Shown here: positions 29,266-37,805 of the stretch, piece by piece | How positions within the stretch are numbered: position 1 is the stretch's first letter | How the letters are laid out: each line of letters opens with the position of its first letter | From: Planctomycetia bacterium | Lineage (GTDB): Bacteria; Planctomycetota; Planctomycetia; Pirellulales; UBA1268 | DNA length: 64,000 nt | NCBI GenBank assembly: GCA_021414115.1 | Contig: JAIOPD010000030.1 | Coordinates: 1 to 64,000, forward strand | Direction: 5' to 3' | Made by a program: the position numbers and the translations under genes | The notes under the pieces: model-generated | Database searches by the model: none | Seen by the model: only the letters and a program-made list of their open reading frames with translations | Told to the model about the DNA's origin: nothing

Positions 29266-29364
29266 GGACGGGCGAGGCTCCGGGTCGGAAACAGTCGAGT
29301 CGGAAGTCGCAAAGCGTATCCCAACCCGGTCGGACAGGCTACCCCGACGTGCGCTGCGGGAGCG

Positions 29365-30132
29365 TCAGCCCCCGAACGCCTTGGCGATGCCCAGGAAGTC
29401 GTCGGCCTTCAGGCTCGCCCCGCCGACCAGGGCTCCGTCGATGTCGGGCTGGGCGGCGAGATCGGCCGCATTGTCAGGCTTCACGCTGCCGCCGTACTGA
29501 ATCCGCACCTTGGCGGCCACGGCCGGCGATGCGAGCGACCCGAGCAGCGAGCGGATCAGGGCATGCACCTCTTGGGCCTGCTGCGGCGTAGCCACCTTGC
29601 CGGTGCCGATCGCCCACACCGGCTCGTAGGCGACCACCACCTTCTCGAGTTCGGCGGGGAGGAGCCCGGCAAGCGAGCCCCTCACCTGCGTCGTCACGAC
29701 CTCCTCGGTGCGGCCGCCTTCGCGTTCCTCCAGCGTCTCGCCGACGCAGACGATCGGGGTCAGGCCGGCGGCCAGGGCTGCCTTGGCCTTCGCGTTGACG
29801 CGCGGATCGGTCTCGCCAAAGAGGGTCCGGCGCTCGGAATGGCCGAGGATCACGTAGCGGCAGCCGAGATCGAGAAGCATCGGCGGGGCCACTTCGCCCG
29901 TGAAGGCGCCGCTCGGCTTGTCGTGCATGTTTTGACCGCCGAGGGCTACGGCCGACGCAGCCGCATGGAGCGCGGCGCCGACCGTCTCGAGATAGGCCGC
30001 CGGCGGACAGAGGACGAGTTCGGTCGAGCCGGCCTCGGCGATCCGGGCGGCCACGGCGGCGGTCAACTCCTTCGCCTTCGCCCGATCGAGGTTCATCTTC
30101 CAGTTGCCGGCGACGATCTTCCTGCGGGACAT
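29365..30132 (-). CDS. tpiA: Triosephosphate isomerase
   Basis: [52 protein letters not shown]. Confidence 0.97.
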   Translation of the reverse strand: MSRRKIVAGNWKMNLDRAKAKELTAAVAARIAEAGSTELVLCPPAAYLETVGAALHAAASAVALGGQNMHDKPSGAFTGEVAPPMLLDLGCRYVILGHSERRTLFGETDPRVNAKAKAALAAGLTPIVCVGETLEEREGGRTEEVVTTQVRGSLAGLLPAELEKVVVAYEPVWAIGTGKVATPQQAQEVHALIRSLLGSLASPAVAAKVRIQYGGSVKPDNAADLAAQPDIDGALVGGASLKADDFLGIAKAFGG

Positions 30133-30199
30133 GACACGCTCCATGGTGATGGCCCAATGCCGTCGTCAATCGATCGACTCGAGGGCTTGAGGCGTCATC

Positions 30200-31555
30200 C
30201 TAGCGATTCCCGAGCTCTTTGTGTGGCTCGAGGGGGATTCCCAGGGCCCGGCGGGCGAGCTCCTCGAGCGGCACGCCCTTGGTTTCGGGCACCATGGTGA
30301 GCACCCACACGAGCTGCAACACCATCATCCCGCAGAAGAAGGCAAACACCGTGCTGGGGGCGAAGGAGGAGACGACGGTCGGGAACACGGTCGTGAGCGC
30401 CGCCGCCATCAGCCAGTGGGTCGCGCAGCCGATCGCCTGGCCGGTGGCCCGGAACCGATCGGGAAAAATCTCGGCGATGAACACCCAGATCACCGCTCCC
30501 TGCCCGATGGCATGCGCCGCGACGAACGCGAAGATGCAGGCCGGCACGATCCGTTCATGGCCGGAGGCAAACGCCCACGAACACAGTCCGAGCGAGAAGA
30601 CGTAGCCAAGCGATCCGATCACCAGGAGCGTCCGCCGGCCGAGACGGTCGATGAGCCACAGGCCGATAAAGGTGAACACGAGGTTGGTGAAGCCGATGCC
30701 TATCGACTGGAGCAGCGCCGCCTTCTCCCCGAGCCCCGCCATCTCGAAGATCCGCGGTGCGAAGTAGAGCACGGCGTTGATCCCGGAGAGTTGGTTGAAG
30801 AGGGCGATCAGGAAGGCGAGGAGGATCGGTCGGCGCAGGCCGGCAAGCGAGCCGGCCGCGGGGCCGGCAGCGGCCGTGGCCAACTCGATGCGGTCGGCCT
30901 CGCGCTCGAGATCGTCCGGCGTCGCGTCTGGCTCCATCGTGGCGAGCACGCCGAGGGCGCGGCGGCGGTTGTCGTCACCGCCGCGGAGCAGCAGCCACCG
31001 CGGGCTCTCCGGAATCGCGAGCGTGGCGAGCGTGTAAGCCAGGGCCGGAAACGCCTCGGCGCCGAGCATCCACCGCCAGTCGTTCGCGACACCCTCGAGC
31101 AGGTAGTTTGAAAAGAACGCGGCGAGGATGCCGAGCACGATGTTGAGCTGAAAGAGGCCGGTGAGCCGGCCGCGAGTCGCCGGCGGAGCGATCTCGGAGA
31201 TGTAGAGCGGCGACGCGACGGTCGAGATGCCCACCCCGAGGCCGCCGATAAACCGCGCGATGGTCAGGGCCCAGACATCGTGGGCGAGCCCGCTCCAGAC
31301 GGCCGACACGAAATACAAGACGCCGACCCAGACGAGAGTCGGCTTTCTTCCGAGCCTGTCGGATGGTAGGCCGCCGAACATCGCCCCGATGACGGTCCCA
31401 TAAAGAGCCGAGGCCATCGCCACGCCGTGGACCCACGAACTCAGGCCCCAGAGACTCTGGATGGTCCGCTCCGCACCCGAGATGACGACGGTGTCGAACC
31501 CGAAGAGAAATCCGGCGAGCGCCGACACCAGCGACCAGACGACGACGCTGTTCAT
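30200..31555 (-). CDS. Sugar porter family MFS transporter
   Basis: GFLFGFDTVVISGAE, SDRLGRKP, PLYISEIAPPATRGRLTGLFQL, PESPRWLLLRG, QLSGINAVLYFAP, VPETKGVPLEEL. Confidence 0.93.
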   Translation of the reverse strand: MNSVVVWSLVSALAGFLFGFDTVVISGAERTIQSLWGLSSWVHGVAMASALYGTVIGAMFGGLPSDRLGRKPTLVWVGVLYFVSAVWSGLAHDVWALTIARFIGGLGVGISTVASPLYISEIAPPATRGRLTGLFQLNIVLGILAAFFSNYLLEGVANDWRWMLGAEAFPALAYTLATLAIPESPRWLLLRGGDDNRRRALGVLATMEPDATPDDLEREADRIELATAAAGPAAGSLAGLRRPILLAFLIALFNQLSGINAVLYFAPRIFEMAGLGEKAALLQSIGIGFTNLVFTFIGLWLIDRLGRRTLLVIGSLGYVFSLGLCSWAFASGHERIVPACIFAFVAAHAIGQGAVIWVFIAEIFPDRFRATGQAIGCATHWLMAAALTTVFPTVVSSFAPSTVFAFFCGMMVLQLVWVLTMVPETKGVPLEELARRALGIPLEPHKELGNR

Positions 31556-31690
31556 GGGATACCGCTTCCTTCCAGCGTGGCGTGTCTCGGGCAGGGATCC
31601 CGAACCATCCCGGCACGCAAAGTTTTGGACTTCAGTACGATGGGCTCCTGCGAGCAGGGCCGGATTCATTCTTGTCGAGGAAGGGCATTC

Positions 31691-32188
31691 GTGTCGCCTG
31701 GATCCCATTTTCTGGAACTGACCCTTGCCACCGTGGTGGCGCTCCTTCCGGTCACCAATCCGCCCGCGTCGGCGCCCGCCTTTCTGGCGCTCACCGAGGG
31801 CTCGTCGCAGCGGCACCGCCACCGGCAACTGCTGGCGGCGTGCCTTTATATGGTCGCGATTCTGATGACGTTTCTCGTCACCGGTTCGCTGATCATGCGG
31901 TTCTTCGGAATCTCGATCCCCGGTCTTCGGATCGCCGGTGGTCTGATGGTGGCGGGCGTCGGCTCGGGAATGCTGACCTCTGACGGGGAGCGCCGGCCGG
32001 ACGACATCGATCCCGAGGCTGCCGCGGTGACCGACCGCGACATCGCGTTCTCGCCGCTGCAGGCCGTCACGAAGATCATGGGTTTTCTTCTCTTGTGCAT
32101 CGGCATCCAGTTCATCGTCAACGGTGTCCTGGGGATCGCAACCGATGCTTCCCTCGTGCGGAGCATTCGCGATGCCATTCACGACTGA
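31691..32188 (+). CDS. MarC-family membrane protein, internally shortened
   Basis: LTLATVVALLPVTNPPASAPAFLALTEG, FFGISIPGLRIAGGLMVA, then DIAFSPL joined directly to QAVTKIMGFLLLCIGIQFIVNGV. Confidence 0.75.
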   Translation: MSPGSHFLELTLATVVALLPVTNPPASAPAFLALTEGSSQRHRHRQLLAACLYMVAILMTFLVTGSLIMRFFGISIPGLRIAGGLMVAGVGSGMLTSDGERRPDDIDPEAAAVTDRDIAFSPLQAVTKIMGFLLLCIGIQFIVNGVLGIATDASLVRSIRDAIHD

Positions 32189-33128
32189 CGGTGATCGCCA
32201 CGCCATCCTCGGGCTGATCGGCAACACGCCGCTCGTGCCGCTCTTCTTCCCCGAGGAAGGGCTTACGATTCATGGCAAGGCCGAGTTTCTCAATCCCACT
32301 GGCTCCATCAAGGACCGGATGGCCGCCTGCATTCTCTGCGACGCCCGCGACCGCGGTCTGCTGCACGACGATTCGATCATCGTCGAATGCACGAGCGGCA
32401 ACTCGGGAATCGCGTTGGCGATGGTCGGCGCCGTGCTCGGACACCGTGTGAGGATCCTGATGTCGGACACGGCCAGCGTGGAACGCCGGCACCTGATCGG
32501 CCACTTCGGGGCCGAACTCGTGCTGTTCAGGGCCGACCGGGGCTACGCGACGGGCATCGAGATGACCGAGCGGATGGCCGCGGACGATCCTCGCGTCTTC
32601 CTGCCGCGGCAGTTCGCCAACCCGCTCAACGCCGAGGACCACCGGCTCCACACGGCCCGGGAGATCCTCGAGCAGACCGCCGGTACCGTCGACGCCTTCG
32701 TGAGCGGCTACGGCACCGGAGGCACGCTCAACGGCGTGGCCCGGGGCCTGCGGGAGGCACGCCCTGGTGTTCGCATCGTTGCGATGGAACCAGCCGAGGC
32801 CGCCATGCTCCAGGGGGAAGCCCCCTGTTGTCACAGCATCGAGGGCGTGGCCGGCGGCTACATGCCGCCCCTGCTCGAGGGCGTCTCGATCGATGCTGCC
32901 GAGAAAGTGTCATCCGTGGATGCGCTGGCCATGACGAGACGCTTGGCCCGTGAGCACGGCCTGCTGGTAGGCACCTCCTCCGGGGCCAACGTGGTGGCCG
33001 CGCTGCGGGTCGCCCGCAGCCTGCCCGCCGGTTCGCGGGTGGTGACGATCCTCTGTGATGGCGCCGAACGCTACTTCTCGACACGGCTGTTTGCAAACGA
33101 GCCCGGCGCGCATCGCGTAACACGCTGA
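32172..33128 (+). CDS. Cysteine synthase-family PLP enzyme
   Basis: IGNTPLVPL, KAEFLNPTGSIKDRMA, TSGNSGIALAMV, GYGTGGTLNGVARGLRE, GLLVGTSSGANV. Confidence 0.93.
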   Translation: MPFTTDGDRHAILGLIGNTPLVPLFFPEEGLTIHGKAEFLNPTGSIKDRMAACILCDARDRGLLHDDSIIVECTSGNSGIALAMVGAVLGHRVRILMSDTASVERRHLIGHFGAELVLFRADRGYATGIEMTERMAADDPRVFLPRQFANPLNAEDHRLHTAREILEQTAGTVDAFVSGYGTGGTLNGVARGLREARPGVRIVAMEPAEAAMLQGEAPCCHSIEGVAGGYMPPLLEGVSIDAAEKVSSVDALAMTRRLAREHGLLVGTSSGANVVAALRVARSLPAGSRVVTILCDGAERYFSTRLFANEPGAHRVTR

Positions 33129-33144
33129 GACGAGCCTCCCACCA

Positions 33145-33251
33145 GGAAGCCCCAAGCGCGAGCGCGGGGAAGACGCGATCCACCTCGACCCGCGGCGCGG
33201 TGGTCTCACGGAGAGCCACCCGGATACCCGTCGCTTGCGCTCCGGGCTTCC
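33145..33251. repeat. Dispersed palindromic intergenic repeat, copy C
   Basis: GGAAGCCCCAAGCGCGAGCGCGGGGAAGACG ... CCGGATACCCGTCGCTTGCGCTCCGGGCTTCC. Confidence 0.9.
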
Positions 33252-33281
33252 CGAGGCACGTGATGCAAGGGTACTCCGTCA

Positions 33282-33345
33282 GGAAGCCCCAAGCGCGAGC
33301 GCGGGGCAGACGCGATCCACTTCGACCCGCTCCGCGATGCGATGG
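33282..33345. repeat. Partial copy D (left arm only) of the dispersed repeat
   Basis: GGAAGCCCCAAGCGCGAGCGCGGGGCAGACGCGATCCACTTCGACCCG; interior closely matches copy C; right arm absent. Confidence 0.8.
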
Positions 33346-33358
33346 TACTCGCGGCACC

Positions 33359-34447
33359 TCACCGAGGGCGAGGCGACCGGGCGGTACGGCCGGCCACGCG
33401 TTCCGGACAGGCCTCGGCCACGAGCTTCGTCATGGTGTTGGGGCAGACGCCCAGCAGCCGTGCGGCTTTTGCGAAATGCCCCTCGGTGGCCTCGAGCGCC
33501 TCGCGCACGGTCCGTCTGCGGAGCTCTCGCAAATTGAACGTCTTCACCGCAGCCTCGGGGCCTGCCGGCATGCCGCCGCGGTCGGCCGTGCCGCCAGGGG
33601 GCCGCTCGCGTGCGGCGGGCTTGCCGAGCACCTCGTCGAGAACGGCTTCCCGCGTATCGGCGAACACATAGAGCTTCTGAATTGTCTGCGCGAGCTGCCG
33701 GACGTTGCCGGGCCAGTCGTGCTCCACGAAGCGGGCGAGCGTGGCCGGTCCAGGCACCCAGGGGGGTTGGCCGTACCGTGCCGCGTAATGCGCCGAGAAG
33801 TGCGCGACGAAACGCGGAATGTCGTCGGAGCGGTCGCGAAGCGGTGGAACGACGAGGTGGACCGTGTTGAGCCGATAGAGCAGGTCTTCGCGAAAGGCTC
33901 CCTCCGCGACGGCTGACTCGAGGTGACGGTTGGTGGCGGCGATGACCATCACGTCAACCGGCTCACTCTGCGAGGAGCCCACCGGCGTGACCTCGCGGCG
34001 TTCTAGAAACCCGAGCAGCTTCGGCTGCAGGTCGGGCGGCATGTCACCGATTTCGTCGAGAAAGACGACGCCGCCGTCGGCCGAGCGGATTGCACCGCGG
34101 GCGGGCCCGCTGGCGCCGGTGAAGGAGCCCTTCTCGTGACCGAAGAGCTGGCTTTCGGCGATCGCCGCCGGGATGCCGGCGCAGTTGACCGAGATGAACG
34201 GCTTGTCGCGCCGAGGGCCGGCTGCGTGGATCGCCCGCGCCACTTCTTCCTTGCCGCAGCCCGTCTCTCCGGTGATGAGCGTCGTGCACTCGAACTCCGC
34301 CACCCGGCGGATCGCCGCCTCGAGTCGGTGAATCGAATTCGCCCCGCCGGTCATCCGCGTCCAGCGGGGCAGGGTGGCGATCGGCGAAAGGCGGCCCGCC
34401 TGCCCAACTGCCGGCCTGGGCATCGTGTCGAGTTCGGGGTTGTGCAT
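33359..34447 (-). CDS. Sigma54-dependent AAA+ activator with Fis-type HTH, no N-terminal receiver domain
   Basis: ITGETGCGKEEVARAIH, GHEKGSFTGAS (GAFTGA-loop variant), GGVVFLDEIGDMPPDLQPKLL, DWPGNVRQL, C-terminal REALEATEGHFAKAARLLGVCPNTMTKLV. Confidence 0.93.
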   Translation of the reverse strand: MHNPELDTMPRPAVGQAGRLSPIATLPRWTRMTGGANSIHRLEAAIRRVAEFECTTLITGETGCGKEEVARAIHAAGPRRDKPFISVNCAGIPAAIAESQLFGHEKGSFTGASGPARGAIRSADGGVVFLDEIGDMPPDLQPKLLGFLERREVTPVGSSQSEPVDVMVIAATNRHLESAVAEGAFREDLLYRLNTVHLVVPPLRDRSDDIPRFVAHFSAHYAARYGQPPWVPGPATLARFVEHDWPGNVRQLAQTIQKLYVFADTREAVLDEVLGKPAARERPPGGTADRGGMPAGPEAAVKTFNLRELRRRTVREALEATEGHFAKAARLLGVCPNTMTKLVAEACPERVAGRTARSPRPR

Positions 34448-34588
34448 CGCACGCCCTTCCTTTGGGCCGGGGGCTCGGTGTCGCCCGCCGATGAACGACC
34501 GAATCAGCCGGACGAATCATTTCCAAGGAAAAGAAATGTACTGAGAGTCGCAGGAATTGCGAACCCGAAAAACGCAGGGAGTGGGAGA

Positions 34589-34609
34589 GAATCGCATTTA
34601 ATGTGATTC
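34589..34609. promoter_or_regulatory. 21-bp palindrome, candidate upstream activator site
   Basis: GAATCGCATTTAATGTGATTC, 9 of 10 base pairs complementary, ~110 bp upstream of the sigma54 motif. Confidence 0.5.
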
Positions 34610-34719
34610 CTTAGCGACTGGCCATGAATCCCCGATACCGAGCGGGAAGTCGGAGGTCATACGGAAATCAAGTTATTGGAGTGGCTATCCGAAGGGGCCA
34701 TCCAAGCTCCCGTGCACAA

Positions 34720-34735
34720 CGGCACGTGACTTGCA
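34720..34735 (+). promoter_or_regulatory. Sigma54 (-24/-12) promoter upstream of PEP-CTERM gene
   Basis: CGGCACGTGACTTGCA: GG-N10-GC spacing, near-consensus TGGCACG-N4-TTGCA. Confidence 0.8.
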
Positions 34736-34810
34736 AAGAGGGCGTCGTCGGCGCGAGGCGGCGTCCGTCAACGATTCTCGTGCGATCTCCCCCCTTATCA
34801 GGTGTTCATC

Positions 34811-35815
34811 ATGAGACCTTGTCTGCTGACGGTGGCGGCCCTCGTGCTTTCGGCATTCGTGGCGTCGCCGGCTTCGGCTGAGACCGTCCTTTCCCAGTGG
34901 AATGCCAACGGCGGTATCACTGGAGGCCCCTCGTATGGAGGCGCGACGGCGGGCATCAACGTGGCGACCGGCACCATCGCCGGGTATGGACAGAGCGTCC
35001 CCTCTACGCCACTGTCGTCCATTCTGGCCAACGGTGCGGCGACTGATGCCGGAACAGTTGTAACAGGCACTACCTACAACCGCTCCTTTACCGTCAATCC
35101 ACCGCTTCTGACTGCGGCTAACAGTTCGGTTGGCATGCAGTTCATCGCGTCCACGGCGGGGATGACCGCGGGGCAGGCGGTACAGCTTTCGTGGAGTCAG
35201 ACGGTCGGCTTCCGCTCCAGTCGCTACTGGCAGATCCTCGTCAGCAAGACCGGTACCGGCGGCACGTATTCGGCTCCCAGCGGTGGCGTCGGGTCGTCGG
35301 TCAGCCAGTTCGTCAACGGGCTCACGTCCGGCACGGCGGCCATTTCGGGCACGGCGACGGCCAACGTGAGTAGCACGGGTGTCATCGACTTCCGCACCCT
35401 TAACGGGAACTGGCTGTCTCAGGGCGTGACGACAACGGGCACCCTCACGGCCCCTTTGGCAGCCGGCTTCGTGGACAACATCACGTACACGCTCCCGACC
35501 GGCCAGGGCTACGAGAACAACGCCAACTTCGCGTTCGCGATCGTGGGGCTCTGGGACCCCAACGGCACGTACGCGAGCGGCACGACGGGGCTTCTCTCCT
35601 CGTACGCCGGGACGGACTCCACCGACCTGACGAATGGCTACAACCGCTCCCTCGGCAGCGGCGGCAGCATGCGGCTCGATCTCGTGACGATCTCCGCGGT
35701 GCCCGAGCCAGGCACGGTGGCACTGGCAGGCGTCGGTCTGGCTTTTGGTGCATGGGCGATTGTGCGACGGCGTGTTCACCGCGCGGGGGCGAACGTGGCG
35801 GGTGGCGGCGAGTAG
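34811..35815 (+). CDS. PEP-CTERM sorting domain protein
   Basis: Signal peptide [24 protein letters not shown]-terminal [27 protein letters not shown]. Confidence 0.9.
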   Translation: MRPCLLTVAALVLSAFVASPASAETVLSQWNANGGITGGPSYGGATAGINVATGTIAGYGQSVPSTPLSSILANGAATDAGTVVTGTTYNRSFTVNPPLLTAANSSVGMQFIASTAGMTAGQAVQLSWSQTVGFRSSRYWQILVSKTGTGGTYSAPSGGVGSSVSQFVNGLTSGTAAISGTATANVSSTGVIDFRTLNGNWLSQGVTTTGTLTAPLAAGFVDNITYTLPTGQGYENNANFAFAIVGLWDPNGTYASGTTGLLSSYAGTDSTDLTNGYNRSLGSGGSMRLDLVTISAVPEPGTVALAGVGLAFGAWAIVRRRVHRAGANVAGGGE

Positions 35816-35876
35816 CCCCGCATCTTTGACGGTTGCACCCAGAGAACTCGTCTCACCCACCTTTGGAGTCCGCGCA

Positions 35877-37274
35877 ATGGGTCGGTCTGCCTGGAGCCAC
35901 GTTTGCACGCTACAGGCGCGCGGCGAGGTCACCTTTGACTGGGCGACGGTGGGCAACGCCAACAACGCCGCCGACACGCTCACGATGACGAAGGTCAACG
36001 GCAGCCAGCCGGGCGACGGCACCAGCGGCTACGGCTCCGTGGCCTACGACTATTCGATCGCCAAGCGCGACGTCACCAATGCGCAATACGTCGAGTTTCT
36101 CAACAAGGTCGATCCGAGCGGCACGAGCACGACGCTCTACCTTGCGAACATGTCGGACGCGGTGATCGGCGGCGTGAGTTATCCAGCCTACAGCGGCGGT
36201 ATCGACAAGAATCCCGCCGCCGCCGTGGGGAGCCGTTACAGCGTCAAGTCGGGGCAGGGCAACTTTCCCGTCGTGCAGATCAACTGGGCTCGGGCGGCGC
36301 GATTCGTGAACTGGCTGGCCAACGGCCAGGGCTCGGGCGGCACCGAGAGCGGCGTGTATGACATGGCAGTCTTTGCCGGCAACTCCTTCGCCACGCCCCC
36401 GCCGCGGGCCGTCGGCGCCCAGATTTTTCTGCCCAGTGAAAACGAGTGGTACAAGGCGGCCTACTACGATCCGACGCTGGCCGGAGGCGCCGGCGGCTAC
36501 TGGCAATATGGCACTCGGAGCAACACGTCACCCGCATCAGTCGCTCCGCCAGGCACATCCAACAGCGCGAACATCGGCGCCGGTACCACCGGCGGGTCGG
36601 GGGGCACGTCTGCTCTCACGTTTGCCACGACGGGAGCGGCGTTCAACAAGGACCTCATCTATCTCACGAACGTCGGCGATTATACGACGGCCACGAGCTA
36701 CTACGGCCTCTACGACCTCGACGGGTTGATCTACAACTGGACGGAGGCGACGAGAGAAAACAGAAGCATCCCCGGCCAGATGCTCCCCGTCTATCGTGGC
36801 GGCTCGTGGCAGAACAACGAAGGGGCCTCGGGTGCCGCGTTTCGCAATACAGGCAACGGGGCGGGCGTCAACAACGGCCAGTATCAATACTGGGGCATCC
36901 GCGTGGGGACGGTGGCGGCCGTGCCCGAACCGGGCGTGGCTGCCCTGGCATGCACGGGTCTCGTCTGTGCCTGGTGGCTGGTGCGGCGGCGGCGTTCTGC
37001 CGCCCACGGCCACGGCGGGCCACGGCGCGGGTTTACGTTGGTCGAACTTCTGGTGGTGATCGCGATCATCGCCACGCTCATCGGCCTCCTGCTACCGGCG
37101 GTCCAGTCGGCCCGTGAGGCCGCGCGGCGCAGCTCGTGCATGAACAGCCTCAAGCAGGTCGGGCTCACGATCCACAACTACGCCAATGCCCAGCGGGATC
37201 GGCTGCCCGACGCCCTGAGCACCCTTCGAAGGCTCTGGTCAACTCGAGCATCAAGGGCACGAGCAGCTATCTAA
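35877..37274 (+). CDS. FGE/SUMF1-type PEP-CTERM protein fused in frame to N-terminal half of a DUF1559 pseudopilin; likely degenerate chimera
   Basis: [18 protein letters not shown]...[17 protein letters not shown]...[15 protein letters not shown]...[34 protein letters not shown] then [36 protein letters not shown]; start uncertain. Confidence 0.8.
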   Translation: MGRSAWSHVCTLQARGEVTFDWATVGNANNAADTLTMTKVNGSQPGDGTSGYGSVAYDYSIAKRDVTNAQYVEFLNKVDPSGTSTTLYLANMSDAVIGGVSYPAYSGGIDKNPAAAVGSRYSVKSGQGNFPVVQINWARAARFVNWLANGQGSGGTESGVYDMAVFAGNSFATPPPRAVGAQIFLPSENEWYKAAYYDPTLAGGAGGYWQYGTRSNTSPASVAPPGTSNSANIGAGTTGGSGGTSALTFATTGAAFNKDLIYLTNVGDYTTATSYYGLYDLDGLIYNWTEATRENRSIPGQMLPVYRGGSWQNNEGASGAAFRNTGNGAGVNNGQYQYWGIRVGTVAAVPEPGVAALACTGLVCAWWLVRRRRSAAHGHGGPRRGFTLVELLVVIAIIATLIGLLLPAVQSAREAARRSSCMNSLKQVGLTIHNYANAQRDRLPDALSTLRRLWSTRASRARAAI

Positions 37275-37750
37275 GCAATGGTGTCTTGTTCTACGAGAAG
37301 CCCAAGTTCTCGAAGGTCACTGATGGAACCTCGAAGACGATCGCAATCGCCGAGAGCTATACGCAGACGATGTCGGGCTCGGCCGGTACGGCGGTCGTGA
37401 CCATGTTCAACAGGAGGACCAGCGACAAGGCGCCGACGTTCGCTCATCCCCTGAACGACACCTCGACCGTGGGGCGTTCCAATCGGCCCGGGGCCGCGAC
37501 AGCCGGGAAATGGAAGAGCAGTTACAACTGCCAGGCGACAAACGCCCTTGTCGATGCGGTGTCGCCACCGATCCAGTCCACTCCGGCCGTCAACGCAGCC
37601 GATCTCAAGCTGCTGCAGGCATGCCATGGCGACACGATCAACTTCTGCATGCTCGACGCAAGCGTGCGGTCGGCGTCCGCATCGGGTGACAATGTCGTCT
37701 TCTGGTCGGCGGTGACGCCGGCAGGGGGAGAACAGGCCGACCTCCCGTAA
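37210..37750 (+). pseudogene. DUF1559 C-terminal fragment, frameshifted relative to upstream ORF
   Basis: Reading frame switch near 37210-37235; downstream frame gives VTDGTSKTIAIAESY and INFCMLDASVRSASASGDNVVFWSAVTPAGGE, typical DUF1559 end. Confidence 0.75.
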
Positions 37751-37805
37751 CGTCCATACCCCGGTCCCGCGAATGCTCGTGGACTTTTCAGTCGAAGGAA
37801 TCTCG

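Noticed and set aside
33200-33357. ORFs with peptides such as YPSLALRAS / FPRARAWGFP
   Set aside because: These are translations of the dispersed palindromic repeat, not proteins.
35890-35907. Third sigma54-like site TGGAGCCACGTTTGCA
   Set aside because: It has GG-N10-GC spacing, but the -24 half (TGGAGC) departs from TGGCAC and it lies inside the N-terminal codons of the FGE-like ORF; likely chance.
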